A DNA stretch of 64,000 bases from Roseiarcus sp963820775. GTDB lineage: Bacteria > Pseudomonadota > Alphaproteobacteria > Rhizobiales > Beijerinckiaceae. The position numbers were made by a program, and so were the translations under genes. The notes beneath the pieces were generated by a model. It was given only the letters and a program-made list of their open reading frames with translations, made no database searches and had not been told where the DNA came from. The stretch is from positions 124,001 to 188,000 of the forward strand of contig CAWGBF010000011.1 in the NCBI GenBank assembly GCA_963820775.1, in the 5' to 3' direction. This document shows positions 15,673 through 24,152 of the stretch, one piece after another (position 1 is the stretch's first letter; every line of letters starts with the position of its first letter).

Positions 15673-16980
15673 TCACGCCAGCGCCGCCAGCCGCTCGATG
15701 AGAAAGGCGCGCGCCGCTGGGTCGGTCTGCAGGCCGATCGCCTGCTCATAGGCGCGGCGCGCTGCGTCGATGTCACCTACCTTCGCGCAAAGATCGGCTC
15801 GCGCGACCCAATAGGGTTCGAACCCGGCGAGCCCGTCCTTCGCCCCCACCTCGTCCAGCAATTCCAGTCCCGCCGCCGGCCCGCGCGCATGCGCGACCGC
15901 CGCCGCGCGATTGACGGCGACGACGGGAGACGCGGTCAGGGCGAAGAGCGCGTCGTAGAGGACGGTGATCGCCTCCCAGTCCGTGGCTCCGGTCAGCCGG
16001 CGGGCGGCGTGGACCGACTGAACCGCCGCCTCGAGCTGGAAGCGCCCCGGCGCGCCCAAGGCGCTCGCCGCATGCAACAGCCCCTCGGCCTCTTCGATCG
16101 CAGCCTGGTCCCAGCGTTCGGCCGGCTGGTCGCTCAGCGGAACATAGCGGCCCAAGGCGTCGCGTCGCGCCTCACGGCGCGAATGGGCATAGAGCATCAG
16201 CGCCAACAGCCCCATCGCCTCGGGCTCGTTCGGAATGAGCGAGACGACGACGCGGCCAAGCCAGATCGCCTCCTCGGCGAGGTTGCGCCCGTGAGGGTCG
16301 TCGGAAAAGGCTTCCGCCCAGCCGTGCGAAAACGCGGCGTAGATCGCCTCGAGCGCCACGCCGAGTCGCTCGGGCAAATCCTCACGATCGGGAATCTTGA
16401 ACGGCACACCAGCGAGGCGGATTTTCGCCTTCGCGCGCGAAAGGCGCTGCCCCATCGCCGCCGGTGAAACCAGAAAGGCCGAAGCGATCGCCGCCGCGTC
16501 GAGGCCCAGGATCGTCTGCAACATCAACGGCGCTCGTATGGCCTCCTCGATCGCCGGATGGGCGCAAGCGAACATGAGCCCGAGGCGCCGATCGGGGATC
16601 CCGTCCCGCGCATCGGCGGCCTCCTTCAATTCGGCGTCGATCAGTTCGAGCGCTTCCGACGCCTGGGCGGCGGTGCGCCGCCTGCGCGCAGCGTCGATCA
16701 GGCGCCGCCGCGCCGCCTTGGCGAGCCAACCCTCCGGGTTCAAGGGCACGCCCTGCCTCGGCCAGGCGGCGAGCGCCGAAGCGAAGGCGTCGGCCAGCGC
16801 GTCCTCGGCCCCCGGCACGTCGCGGGACGCCGCGGCGAGATAAGCCACGAGCCTGCCGTAGCTTTCCCGCGCCACTCGGGCCGCGGCGGCGCGGGCCTCG
16901 GCGTCGCGGCTAACCGCCATCGAAGAGGCGTGCGGCGAAAGCCCGGGCGGCGTGTGCAGCTTTGTCTTCAACTCGGTCAT
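15673..16980 (-). CDS. ECF42-type RNA polymerase sigma factor
   Basis: The 435-residue sigma factor has the long C-terminal extension typical of ECF42. Residues 40-110 hold region 2 (SYGRLVAYLAAASRDVPGAEDALADAF), region 4 follows around 130-190 (LMLQTILGLDAAAIASAFLVSPAAMGQRLSRAKAKI), and the rest is a DUF6596/TPR-like domain ending AYEQAIGLQTDPAARAFLIERL. ECF42 factors have no anti-sigma factor and are linked to DGPF/YCII genes; two such genes lie just upstream in the same direction (17487, 17995). The first codon chosen is ATG 16980. Confidence 0.93.
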   Translation of the reverse strand: MTELKTKLHTPPGLSPHASSMAVSRDAEARAAAARVARESYGRLVAYLAAASRDVPGAEDALADAFASALAAWPRQGVPLNPEGWLAKAARRRLIDAARRRRTAAQASEALELIDAELKEAADARDGIPDRRLGLMFACAHPAIEEAIRAPLMLQTILGLDAAAIASAFLVSPAAMGQRLSRAKAKIRLAGVPFKIPDREDLPERLGVALEAIYAAFSHGWAEAFSDDPHGRNLAEEAIWLGRVVVSLIPNEPEAMGLLALMLYAHSRREARRDALGRYVPLSDQPAERWDQAAIEEAEGLLHAASALGAPGRFQLEAAVQSVHAARRLTGATDWEAITVLYDALFALTASPVVAVNRAAAVAHARGPAAGLELLDEVGAKDGLAGFEPYWVARADLCAKVGDIDAARRAYEQAIGLQTDPAARAFLIERLAALA

Positions 16981-17041
16981 TTCAAGGACTTAAGTGTCTT
17001 TTTCTGTCACTGCCGACAACGCGCGATGATTGGGTCTCGGA

Positions 17042-17063
17042 CTACTTACTGACATTTAAGTAG
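17042..17063. promoter_or_regulatory. candidate operator upstream of the ECF42 gene
   Basis: CTACTTA-N8-TAAGTAG is a perfect 7-base inverted repeat about 60 bases upstream of the sigma start, in an AT-rich pocket. A further ACTTAAGT palindrome lies at about 16988. The half-site ACTTA/TAAGT thus appears three or four times. The binding protein is unknown. The rest of 16981-17293 shows no coding sequence. Confidence 0.4.
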
Positions 17064-17293
17064 CTTACTCATGTGTATTAAAGCAAAGAATCATTAAATA
17101 CATGCAACTAACTGATCTGTCTGTGTCGAGCCAAAAGGCCGGGGTCGCCTGCGCCTCAAATCGATAGAACTGTAGGCGGTCCAGAAATCGCGTTGAGATT
17201 GGGCGCGCTCCAAACTCGGCTGCGCCTGTCTCGGGGTCAAGCCCTCGTAAGTTGCAGGTTGATAGGCGAGGTATGACCCTTTACGCCCCGTGT

Positions 17294-17459
17294 TCAGCCG
17301 TTGGCGTTTGCCACCATGCCGATGCAATCGGCCAGGTAGACGAGAAACCAGAGAGCGACAATTGCCGCCAAAGCCCCACCGTCAGCGGCTCAAGGCTGCG
17401 ATCGTCGATCAGGTATCCGCGGTAGAATGCCACTTGCCGTTCGATCTCGGATTTCATGG
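17294..17459 (-). pseudogene. small membrane protein, probable frameshift
   Basis: ATG 17459 opens MKSEIERQVAFYRGYLIDDRSLEPLTVG. In that frame the tail (LWRQLSLSGFSSTWPIAS..) is odd and ends at 17281. Shifting one base near 17378 gives ALAAIVALWFLVYLADCIGM and a stop at 17294, a plausible single transmembrane helix. I therefore think a base was lost in the GGGG run. It lies between the YCII gene and the sigma gene on the same strand, so it may belong to the ECF42 gene group. Function is unknown. Confidence 0.4.
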
Positions 17460-17486
17460 TCCCGATCCCGCCTCGCCGCGGCGCGC

Positions 17487-17834
17487 TTACATCTGCCAGA
17501 TCGGACGGACTTCGACCGCGCCGTGCTGCGCGGCGGGGCATTGCGCCGCCCACGAGATCGCCGCGTCGAGGTCGGGCGCGTCGATGAGGAAATAGCCGCC
17601 AAGTTGCTCTTTGATCTCTGCATAGGGGCCATTCAGCACCTGGGTTTTGCCGTCCTTGACCCGGACGGTGTTCGCGGTCGACGTCGGGCGCAACCGCTGG
17701 CCGCCCTTGTTCACCCCCGCGCCCGTCATCGCCTTCACATAGGCGCCATAGGCCGCCAGCGTCGCACTCGTTTGTTCGGGCGTCGCCGCTTGCGTCGTCT
17801 TTTCGTCGATGTGAAGCAGCAGTAGATATTGCAT
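17487..17834 (-). CDS. YCII/DGPF-domain protein, copy 2
   Basis: The 115-residue protein of the YCII-related (DGPF) family starts MQYLLLLHIDEKTT and contains the family core VRVKDGKTQVLNGPYAEIKEQLGGYFLIDAP (about residues 57-88), with NGPYAE replacing the DGPF consensus, and a closing VEVRPIWQM. DGPF proteins accompany ECF41/42 sigma factors; their biochemical role is unsettled. It is a close paralog of the next gene upstream, from which it is separated by a 160-base spacer carrying a TGGCCGGC hairpin. Confidence 0.9.
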   Translation of the reverse strand: MQYLLLLHIDEKTTQAATPEQTSATLAAYGAYVKAMTGAGVNKGGQRLRPTSTANTVRVKDGKTQVLNGPYAEIKEQLGGYFLIDAPDLDAAISWAAQCPAAQHGAVEVRPIWQM

Positions 17835-17911
17835 GGGTTTCTCCTCGAAGGCAGGCTGGCTTACGGCGGCTCTTTATCGCGTTAGCTGTAAGTCTCAGCT
17901 CCAACTTGTCT

Positions 17912-17932
17912 TGGCCGGCGTTGCGCCGGCCA
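17912..17932. repeat. palindromic hairpin between the YCII genes
   Basis: TGGCCGGC-GTTGC-GCCGGCCA is an 8-bp perfect stem with a 5-base loop. It belongs to the same class as the ggccgggc..gcccggcc units near 13.8 and 13.95 kb. It has no T-run, so it is a repeat rather than a clear terminator. Confidence 0.5.
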
Positions 17933-17994
17933 TTCGCGTCCTGCGTACGGAAATCCGGCGGTTGCAGTCTGCCTCCGCCTCGCGGCCACGAGCC

Positions 17995-18342
17995 TTACAT
18001 CTCCCAGATCGGCCGCACTTCGATTGCGCCATACTGCGCGCCGGGGCAGCGCGCGGCCCATGAGATCGCGGCGTCAGCATTGGGCGCATCGATGAGGAAA
18101 TAGCCGCCAAGCTGCTCCTTGACCTCGGCATAAGGCCCGTTGAGCACCTGCGTTTTGCCGTCCTTGACCCGGACCGTGGTGGCGGTCGACGTCGGGTGCA
18201 GCCGTTGGCCGCCCTTGCTCACCCCGGCGTCGGCCATCGCCTTCATGTAGGCGCCATACGCCGCGAGGATTGTCCCGTTCTGCTCAGGCGGGGCCGCCTG
18301 CATCGCTTTTTCGTCGGAGTGAATCAACAACAGGTACTGCAT
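17995..18342 (-). CDS. YCII/DGPF-domain protein, copy 1
   Basis: This second 115-residue YCII family member (MQYLLLIHSDEKAMQ..) shares VRVKDGKTQVLNGPYAE and KEQLGGYFLIDAP with copy 2 and differs mainly in the first third, so the pair is a tandem duplication with roughly four-fifths identity by eye. Gene order sigma-small protein-YCII-YCII on one strand is the usual ECF42 neighbourhood. It is probably the most upstream member of the group. Confidence 0.9.
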   Translation of the reverse strand: MQYLLLIHSDEKAMQAAPPEQNGTILAAYGAYMKAMADAGVSKGGQRLHPTSTATTVRVKDGKTQVLNGPYAEVKEQLGGYFLIDAPNADAAISWAARCPGAQYGAIEVRPIWEM

Positions 18343-18631
18343 CGCTTAGCTCCTTGAAGACGCGCAAGCTCGTTGCCGCGCTCAATGCAAAGACGGTCGA
18401 TCGCGCTGCGTTTCGACAACGGAGTAAAAAAACGGTGCCGCCCGCCAAAAATTCCGGGCGATCGCGCGCTTAGGCGGCCCCAATCTGGCCGGTCGGCCAC
18501 GACGTGACAGCCCGGCTCCGAGCCACTCTCAACCGTCGCGGACGTTGCCGTAGTGAGAATTGTCAGTTAAGGTCCGTATAACCGAGCGCCATATTGCGAG
18601 CATCTCGGCTGACATATTGGGAGGAATTAAC

Positions 18632-19030
18632 ATGGGCGCGAATGAAGCTCAAAATGTCGCTGCTATTCAGCGCGGCTTCGAAGCCTTCGCAAAAGGCGAT
18701 ATCGAGACGCTGAAAACTCTCTTTTCAACCGACGCGAAGTGGAATGAGGCCGAAACCGGCGTTTTGCGGGGAAACTATCGAGGTGTTCAGGCCATTTTGG
18801 AGTTCTTCGGTCAGCTCGCTCATGAGACCGAGGGGTCGTTGCGCGTCGAACCTCTGACAATGGCCGCATCCGGCGATCATGTGCTCGTTTTCGAACGGGT
18901 CACGGGCAAGCGGAAAGGGAAGACGCTGGACACCAAGGACGTGCTGGTTTTCAAGCTGGACAATGGCGTCGTGACCGAAGTGACCGAACTTCAGTCTGAC
19001 TATCCGACGGTGGCCCAGTTCTGGTCGTAG
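18632..19030 (+). CDS. SnoaL-like/ketosteroid-isomerase-fold protein
   Basis: The 132-residue NTF2-fold protein runs from ATG 18632, which has GGGAGGAA seven bases upstream; an in-frame ATG at 18560 lacks such a site. AIQRGFEAFAKGDIETLKTLFSTDAKWNE is the classic SnoaL N-terminal helix pair, and FERVTGKRKGKTLDTKDVLVFKLDNGVVTEV is the curved sheet. Such proteins are small-molecule binders or isomerases with unknown ligands. It is divergent from the YCII genes and convergent with the epimerase at 19059. Confidence 0.85.
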   Translation: MGANEAQNVAAIQRGFEAFAKGDIETLKTLFSTDAKWNEAETGVLRGNYRGVQAILEFFGQLAHETEGSLRVEPLTMAASGDHVLVFERVTGKRKGKTLDTKDVLVFKLDNGVVTEVTELQSDYPTVAQFWS

Positions 19031-19058
19031 GCCGGCTTCTACGAGTAGGGCGCTACCT

Positions 19059-19783
19059 TCAACCCATTCTGAAGTCAGCGCGCCAACCAAGCTCTGCTCT
19101 CGCCTTCACGGTCGACACCTCGTCATTGGGATCGGCGATGTTGAACGCGCCCGGCTCGCCACGATCGATCGCGAGCAAGGCGGCGTAAGCCGCCGCATCG
19201 ACGTGAACCGAAGGCGGGCTCGGCGACGCATCCGTTCCGTTGCCTGGGCCATAAAGCCGGCCGTAACGCAGGACCACGCCTTCCATAGGTGACGCGGCGA
19301 GGACCTGTCGCTCGAGGGACCTGACGCCCCGCACACTCACGGCCCGGTCGCCCTCCGCATCCGTGTCCAGCGGGTGCTCCTCGCCATATGGCCGAGGTCC
19401 AGGCGCATAGGCCCAGGCGATACTCTGCGCGACCAACCGACGCGCGCCAGCCTTGCGCGCCGCTGCGACGAGGTTGCATGTCCCCTCGTCGCGGATGCGC
19501 GCGTTGCGGGCGAGCGCGTCGGACCGTTTTGCCGAGTCGTGAATCGCGGATAGGTCCGTGAGCTGGTGAATGACAATCTCCGGTTTCGCCTCAAGGACCG
19601 CTGTCGCAAGCGCTTCCGCGTCGAACACGTCGACCAGGACGGGCGCGCGCCGAGCTTGCGAAGGAATTCGCATTTGTCCGGCGAACGTGTCGCGGCCCAG
19701 ACCAAATGATCGCGGGCCAAAAGAAGCGACGTGAGCCGCCGCCCGATCACGCCTGCCGCGCCGGCCAGGAAAATCCGGCTCAT
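19059..19783 (-). pseudogene. NAD-dependent epimerase family protein, frameshifted
   Basis: From ATG 19783 the frame reads MSRIFLAGAAGVIGRRLTSLLLARDH (GxxGxxG Rossmann motif) to FLRKLGARP, then continues only in the next frame as VLVDVFDAEALATAVLEAKP and EIVIHQLTDLSAIHD to the stop at 19059. One lost base near 19642 explains it. SIAWAYAPGPRPYGEEHPL carries the Tyr region, but the YxxxK is not canonical (ERQVLAASPMEGVVLRYG follows), as in atypical SDRs. A decayed second copy of the Met-Glu-Gly-Val-Val-Leu region lies at 20504-20655. Confidence 0.8.
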
Positions 19784-19872
19784 GAAATTCTGTCTGGTCC
19801 GATCAGCCCGCGGCCCCCTCCAGCGAGGCGCACGAGGCCTTCTGACGCGGATCTCCAACCCAGGATCGTCGC

Positions 19873-20406
19873 TCACCTATGGGGTGACGGTTCCGCTTCC
19901 GCGACCGGCGTCGTATTCGAGGTGATTTTCCAGTGCACCTTTTCGCTTACGATCCCCCTGGACAGCTTGTCGTCCGCCTTAAGCGGGAACTTCAGAACGG
20001 TCCATTCGCCGGTCCCGGAGATGCCCGCGAACTTTCCGGTCCCCGCCACCAACGTCTCGATCCCACCCTCGGCGGTCTTGCGTTCATACGTCGCCATTAT
20101 CTTATCGCCGTCGTTGTCGGTGAAGGTGCAAGCGCCGTGCTCCTGCGCGCGGACCTTATCGGCGTCGTCGTAAATTCCCAGGCAACGCATCCCCATGTCG
20201 GTTGTGGCGTCGCCCTGGACGTTTTGGTGGACGCCGCTGACCTCATAGGTTCCGAGCGTTCGATCCCCAACCTTCATGGTGTTTGAGGTTGTTATCAACC
20301 ACGTATTCGTAAAGGTGTCGGTCCCCTCTTTTGGCATCTCTCCCGCCAGGACCGTGAGGGGCGCCAACGGCAGTACTGCCATGGGGAGAAAGAATCGTAG
20401 AGACAT
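19873..20406 (-). CDS. secreted protein of unknown function
   Basis: The 177-residue product has a signal peptide MSLRFFLPMAVLPLAPLTVLAG. The mature part is rich in Thr, Gly and Asp with beta-strand character (GDKIMATYERKTAEGG, LVAGTGKFAGISGTGEWTV), reminiscent of small beta-barrel proteins such as the allene-oxide-cyclase/DUF3224 folds, but this is only a resemblance. Cys residues at RCLGIY and GACTF could pair. GGAGGAAAC precedes the ATG. A CRP-like palindrome lies 71 bases upstream of the start. Confidence 0.72.
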   Translation of the reverse strand: MSLRFFLPMAVLPLAPLTVLAGEMPKEGTDTFTNTWLITTSNTMKVGDRTLGTYEVSGVHQNVQGDATTDMGMRCLGIYDDADKVRAQEHGACTFTDNDGDKIMATYERKTAEGGIETLVAGTGKFAGISGTGEWTVLKFPLKADDKLSRGIVSEKVHWKITSNTTPVAEAEPSPHR

Positions 20407-20476
20407 CGTTTCCTCCTTTGCGAAGCAAAGGCTTCCACCCCGGATTTACGCTCTAGAGACATTCCGCTGATCGCGC

Positions 20477-20492
20477 TGTGATGCAGATCACA
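20477..20492. promoter_or_regulatory. CRP/FNR-type site upstream of secreted-protein gene
   Basis: TGTGATGCAGATCACA fits TGTGA-N6-TCACA exactly and shares the 13-base left flank CGCGCTGTGATGC with the site at 13573. It is 71 bases from the start codon of the gene at 20406, a usual activator or repressor position. Confidence 0.6.
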
Positions 20493-20503
20493 CCCCGTGG
20501 CGA

Positions 20504-20655
20504 CATGCCGCCGGCGCTGGCGGAGGCATCCTCGCCGGCGCCAGGCCCTTGCAGCCGGCTATCGCGCGGGACCGCGCCTTCCACCGACGGCGCCACATGG
20601 ACATGCCGCTCGGGGACTCGACGCCGCTCACGCTCACAGCGCGGTCGCTTCCGCA
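20504..20655 (-). pseudogene. decayed fragment of an epimerase gene
   Basis: Minus-strand translation gives SDRAVSVSGVESP and, in another frame, VHVAPSVEGAVPRDSRLQGP then GAGEDASASAGG. These align with GDRAVSVRGVRSLE and SPMEGVVLRYGRLYGPGNG, TDASPSPPS of the epimerase gene at 19059. The copy is frameshifted and short, so it is a fossil of a duplication. Flanking sequence to 20818 holds nothing else recognisable. Confidence 0.45.
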
Positions 20656-20818
20656 TTTGAAACTGCGGTTGGGCGGTCCAGCGTGACCGCAGACCTGGAA
20701 AGCGCCAGTTGCAATGACTTGGGAATGGCGCCGCAAGCCACATCGCTCAAATGGACTCGGCAAACGCCATCGCCGGTCCGGAGTGGCGGCGAACGAGAAT
20801 CGATCAGGCGTGCGCGCC

Positions 20819-21709
20819 TCAAGCCCGGAGATATTTATTGAGCCAATCGAGCGTCCTTTGCCACGCCTCCTTCGCCGCGGCCTCGTCGTAGCGCGGCGTC
20901 GTGTCGTTGTGGAAGCCGTGGTTGGCGTCCTTGTAGATGTGCCCCTCGTGGGGAACGCCAGCTCCTGTAAGAGCCGCGTCGAACGCCGGCCAGCCGCTGG
21001 TGATGCGGGTGTCGAGCTCTCCATATTGGGCGTTGATTGGCGCCATGATTGTCGCCGCGTCGGCGGCGTTCGGCTGAAGACCATAGAAGGGAACCGCGGC
21101 GTCGAGGCCTGACCCCATGCTCACGGCCAGCTTGTTAACGACACCGCCGCCGAAACAGAAGCCGATCGCGCCGAGCTTGCCGGTCGAATCGGGCAGGGAT
21201 TTCAGCCATTCAGCGGCGGCGGCGAAATCCGCCTGCATTTTGCGCCCATCGACCTGCTTGAACAGCGCCGCGCCCTTCTCGTCGTCGCCGGGATAGCCGC
21301 CGACCGAAGTGAGGCCGTCGGGCGCGAAGGCGATGAAATTGGCGACCACCAGGCGTCGCGCCACATCTTCGATGTAGGGGTTGAGGCCACGGTTCTCGTG
21401 CACGACCAGGACGGCGGGCAATTTCTCCGTGCCGGCGGGCCGGACGAGATAGCCCTTGATGCCGCTGTTTCCTTGGGGCGAGGGCGCCTCGACCCTCTTG
21501 GCCACGACGCGGGCATCGTCCGGCGGAACCTGAACGGCCCAAGCGTAATTGGGCTTCAGCATCTCGAACAGCGCGCCGGCACTCACGCCGCCGACAGCGA
21601 ACTTTTCCGCTCCATCAAGGAAAGAGCGGCGACTCATCCCGCCATGCACGTAGAGATCGAAGAGGTTCAGAAGCTCCTGTGGGAAGTCTGATGCTTTTTT
21701 TCTGTCCAT
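20819..21709 (-). CDS. dienelactone hydrolase family protein, probably exported by Tat
   Basis: The 296-residue alpha/beta hydrolase has an N-terminal region with a twin-arginine-like motif SRRSFLDGA (residues 26-34) and a hydrophobic stretch, so export is likely. The catalytic triad of the family is visible: Cys in GAIGFCFGGGVV (about residue 168), Asp in YGELDTRI (about 217) and His in DANHGFHND (about 249). HENRGLNPYIEDVARRL is the conserved oxyanion region. Substrate is unknown; similar proteins are general carboxyl-ester or lactone hydrolases. Confidence 0.9.
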   Translation of the reverse strand: MDRKKASDFPQELLNLFDLYVHGGMSRRSFLDGAEKFAVGGVSAGALFEMLKPNYAWAVQVPPDDARVVAKRVEAPSPQGNSGIKGYLVRPAGTEKLPAVLVVHENRGLNPYIEDVARRLVVANFIAFAPDGLTSVGGYPGDDEKGAALFKQVDGRKMQADFAAAAEWLKSLPDSTGKLGAIGFCFGGGVVNKLAVSMGSGLDAAVPFYGLQPNAADAATIMAPINAQYGELDTRITSGWPAFDAALTGAGVPHEGHIYKDANHGFHNDTTPRYDEAAAKEAWQRTLDWLNKYLRA

Positions 21710-21981
21710 GACCCGCCTCCTCTGTTTGATTTTTGTTCGAGCCGCCCGCCCGCGCGTCTTCTTTACACCCGCCAGGGCCTATGACAGGCTTCAACAAAGC
21801 GCGAGGCGTCGGTTGCGCGCCCCTGTGACCATGCGTGTCGCGGCGGCTTCGTGGCGGTCGGCACGGGCCGGAACGATCTTGACATCGCGCCGCGCGGGAG
21901 ACGGGAGCCCGGTCGAAGCCCACGTCGTTCGCGACCGAACGGGAACGGCTGCGGTGGATGGGACGACCTGCAAGCGCGACC
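21710..21981. other. gene-free stretch
   Basis: No conserved frame is seen between the hydrolase and the dehydrogenase remnant. Start-region sequence of the hydrolase gene (GGAGGCGGGTC before ATG 21709) is the only recognisable element. Confidence 0.35.
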
Positions 21982-22440
21982 TCAGCCCGCTATATTGAGC
22001 ATGACCCGGAAGCGGGTGTTGCCGCCCAGCATGCGGTCATAAGCATCCTGCGCGTTTTCGAGCGGGTAGATCTCGTTCATCGAGGCGATCTTGTTGCGCC
22101 GAGAAAAGTCTACCGTGTCCTCCGAATCCCGAGCGATCCCCCGAATACCAGCCTTTGACCGAGGCGCGCTTGCCGAGCAGATCGGAGGAATCGACGGTAG
22201 CGGCCCGACGTCGCCGATAACCATCGTCACGCTGTTCGGGCCAAGGCCGCCGGCGATCGACTCCATCGCCTTGCCGTCGGTGACGGTGGCGAGGATCGCC
22301 TTCGCGCCGCCCATCGCCTCGGAGCGCCTTGGCAGGGTCTTACGCCGCGTTGCCGATGCAGTCGCTCGCCCCAAGTTTTTCGCCAACCCCTCCTTGTCGC
22401 GTCCGCGGGTCGCAATGAGGATTCGACGCGATCGGAGTTG
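21982..22440 (-). pseudogene. zinc-type alcohol dehydrogenase, degraded 3' part
   Basis: The readable C-terminus (ATVTDGKAMESIAGGLGPNS, VTMVIGDVGPL, SEDTVDFSRRNKIASMNEIY, PLENAQDAYDRMLGGNTRFR) is that of an AdhP-like medium-chain dehydrogenase. Upstream ATRGRDKEGLAKNLGASDCI is in another frame and ends in a TAA, and the zinc-binding N-terminal domain is absent. At least two frameshifts and a truncation show real decay. Confidence 0.75.
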
Positions 22441-22448
22441 ACTCCAGA

Positions 22449-23273
22449 TCAGGGAATGAAGTTGCTCTGCCGCGGGCCGGTCAAATGGTACAGGTTCCCC
22501 TTGTCGTCCTGAATGATGCCGGCAAAACCGGCCTTGGGCTCAAGGACCAGTTCCTTGGCGAGCGTCGCGGTGCGGAATTTCCAGCCCTGCGGCAGATTGA
22601 GGATATCGCCGAGAGAGTTGAGCTTGTCGATCGTCAGATCAGGCATATTCTTGTTCGTGTAAGAGACCATCACCCAAGTCCGGCCCTTGGGATCGTCGAG
22701 CAGATAAACTTCCGATCCTTTCTTGAAGCCTTCCACGGCCGTTCTCGCCGGCAGCGTCGTACGGTAGGCCGGCAAAGGGACCGGCTTGGGCGACGTCGCG
22801 GCGCGGGGCGCCAAACTGTTCCCCATCCACGCGGCGTTGAGACCGTCGAAGCTTCTGACTATGCCGACACGATCGGCGAGCCAGTCCACCGTCCAGTAAT
22901 AGGGCGGGTTGATTTGCGCTGAGAGCGCCTGATATTGCTTGGCGATCCTCTTCGGGTCCAGTCTTTGCGTCAGCGCCGCCGGCGCCGAATCGCGCGAATT
23001 GTCCCCTCCGTTCAAGCCCGTCGTATCGTAGACGGTGACGTAGATGACTTTCTTGAGCGGATCCTTGGCGAAAAGCTCGATTTCCTCGTAGCGATAGTCG
23101 CGCAAGCCATCGAATTTTCGAAGCTCCGCGCGGGCGCAATCGTCCGGAAGCGCACTGAAATATTTGCAGTCTTGCGCATAAGACGGCGCAATGCCTCGGG
23201 TGGTCAGCGAAAGCAGCCCCAACGCGAAACCATATAGCGCCCTTTGGCCGCGCCGCTTTCCGACCGTCGGCAT
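22449..23273 (-). CDS. secreted protein of unknown function
   Basis: The 274-residue protein runs from ATG 23273, with GGGAGG seven bases upstream; another ATG at 23285 overlaps that site. The signal peptide ends near SLTTRGIAPSYA. The mature part holds a Cys pair near the N-terminus (DCKYFSALPDDCARAEL) and a beta-rich body (YEEIELFAKDPLKKVIYVTV, VMVSYTNKNMPDLTIDKLNS, GFAGIIQDDKGNLYHLTGP). It resembles hypothetical periplasmic proteins of Hyphomicrobiales, but I recognise no named domain. Confidence 0.75.
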   Translation of the reverse strand: MPTVGKRRGQRALYGFALGLLSLTTRGIAPSYAQDCKYFSALPDDCARAELRKFDGLRDYRYEEIELFAKDPLKKVIYVTVYDTTGLNGGDNSRDSAPAALTQRLDPKRIAKQYQALSAQINPPYYWTVDWLADRVGIVRSFDGLNAAWMGNSLAPRAATSPKPVPLPAYRTTLPARTAVEGFKKGSEVYLLDDPKGRTWVMVSYTNKNMPDLTIDKLNSLGDILNLPQGWKFRTATLAKELVLEPKAGFAGIIQDDKGNLYHLTGPRQSNFIP

Positions 23274-23376
23274 GCGACCTCCCATCTCACCCCGGTTCTC
23301 TCACCCGCCCAAGCTGAGATTGTAGTTCTGAACGCGAGATTCCTGCAACTCGGCTCATCCGGCGAGCCTCATAGCG

Positions 23377-23411
23377 GTGATCGTCGAATATTCGCCGCTC
23401 ACGTGGTAGGC
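23377..23411 (-). repeat. fossil piece of hemB, copy C
   Basis: Thirty-one of 35 bases match 25231-25265 inside intact hemB, including the 18-base run CGAATATTCGCCGCTCAC that encodes VSGEYS. It has the same orientation as hemB. The surroundings (23290-23530) hold no gene. Confidence 0.55.
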
Positions 23412-23532
23412 CGTGGCTCACGTCGGTCGGGCGCAGGAGCTTGCGATGAGGATCTGCGCCGGCCTCTTTGCCGCCGTAACGCCAAGCGATGCCTTTCGCG
23501 CCAGACGCCGCCGGGGTGTCGAGCGAGGGCCT

Positions 23533-24000
23533 TCAGCCGCCGACCAACGCTTTGAGCCCCGCTTCGTAGGCGCCGTCGACGGTCTTCTTGGCGTCGGCGT
23601 CGGAGACGCCCTTAGCGTCGTACTTGCCGACCCATGTCACTGAGGAACCTTTGGGATCGGGCGAAACGCTGATTGTCGAGCGATAGTTGGCGACAGGCAG
23701 GGGGCCCGAGAGGATCACATAAGTGTAAGCGTGTTTGGCGTCGTCGAAGCTCTCGAGCCCCTCGAGGATCGTGCCGCCATCGCCCGCAATCGTTAGCGTT
23801 CGCTGCTTGCCGTCGGCGCTCAGGACGCACTTTGGGAACGCAGGATGCCAAGAGGAGATGCCGCAGAAATCACCGACCTTTTTCCACAGGGCGTCGGGAG
23901 ACATCGACGACGTCATGGTCACGCTCGAATCGAGCGCGAAAGCCATTCCCGTTGAGATCAACAATGTTGCGGCTGCGGCTGAAATCGTGGCGATGCGCAT
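23533..24000 (-). CDS. SRPBCC (polyketide cyclase-like) secreted protein
   Basis: The 155-residue product has a signal peptide ending STGMAFA and a START-like SRPBCC fold: MSPDALWKKVGDFCGISSWHPAF is the characteristic first helix-strand region, and GGTILEGLESFDDAKHAYTY and VTWVGKYDAKGVSDADAKK complete it. Family members bind hydrophobic ligands; the periplasmic version is common in Hyphomicrobiales. Two Cys (FCGISS, KCVLSA) could form a disulfide. Fossil hemB fragments lie on both sides. Confidence 0.85.
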   Translation of the reverse strand: MRIATISAAAATLLISTGMAFALDSSVTMTSSMSPDALWKKVGDFCGISSWHPAFPKCVLSADGKQRTLTIAGDGGTILEGLESFDDAKHAYTYVILSGPLPVANYRSTISVSPDPKGSSVTWVGKYDAKGVSDADAKKTVDGAYEAGLKALVGG

Positions 24001-24152
24001 GTGGCGGCCCCTCCCGTGAGTTCATTCGAACGCGATCGTTGCGTCGCGGCGCGCGAACCATAACGTGTTTCCGACGGGCGGCAAGTCTGCTCGAGCCTCG
24101 CCACTTAGGCGCCGGGAAACGTTGATGGAAGAACGACGGGCGCGGCGGGCAT

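Noticed and set aside
15811..15830. GGGTTCGAACCC resembling a tRNA T-loop
   Set aside because: It lies within the ECF42 sigma coding sequence (GFEPYW on the other strand) and no acceptor or anticodon stems surround it.
23612..24125. Plus- and minus-strand frames overlapping the SRPBCC gene
   Set aside because: They are out-of-frame shadows of the secreted SRPBCC gene and of the hemB-derived fragment.
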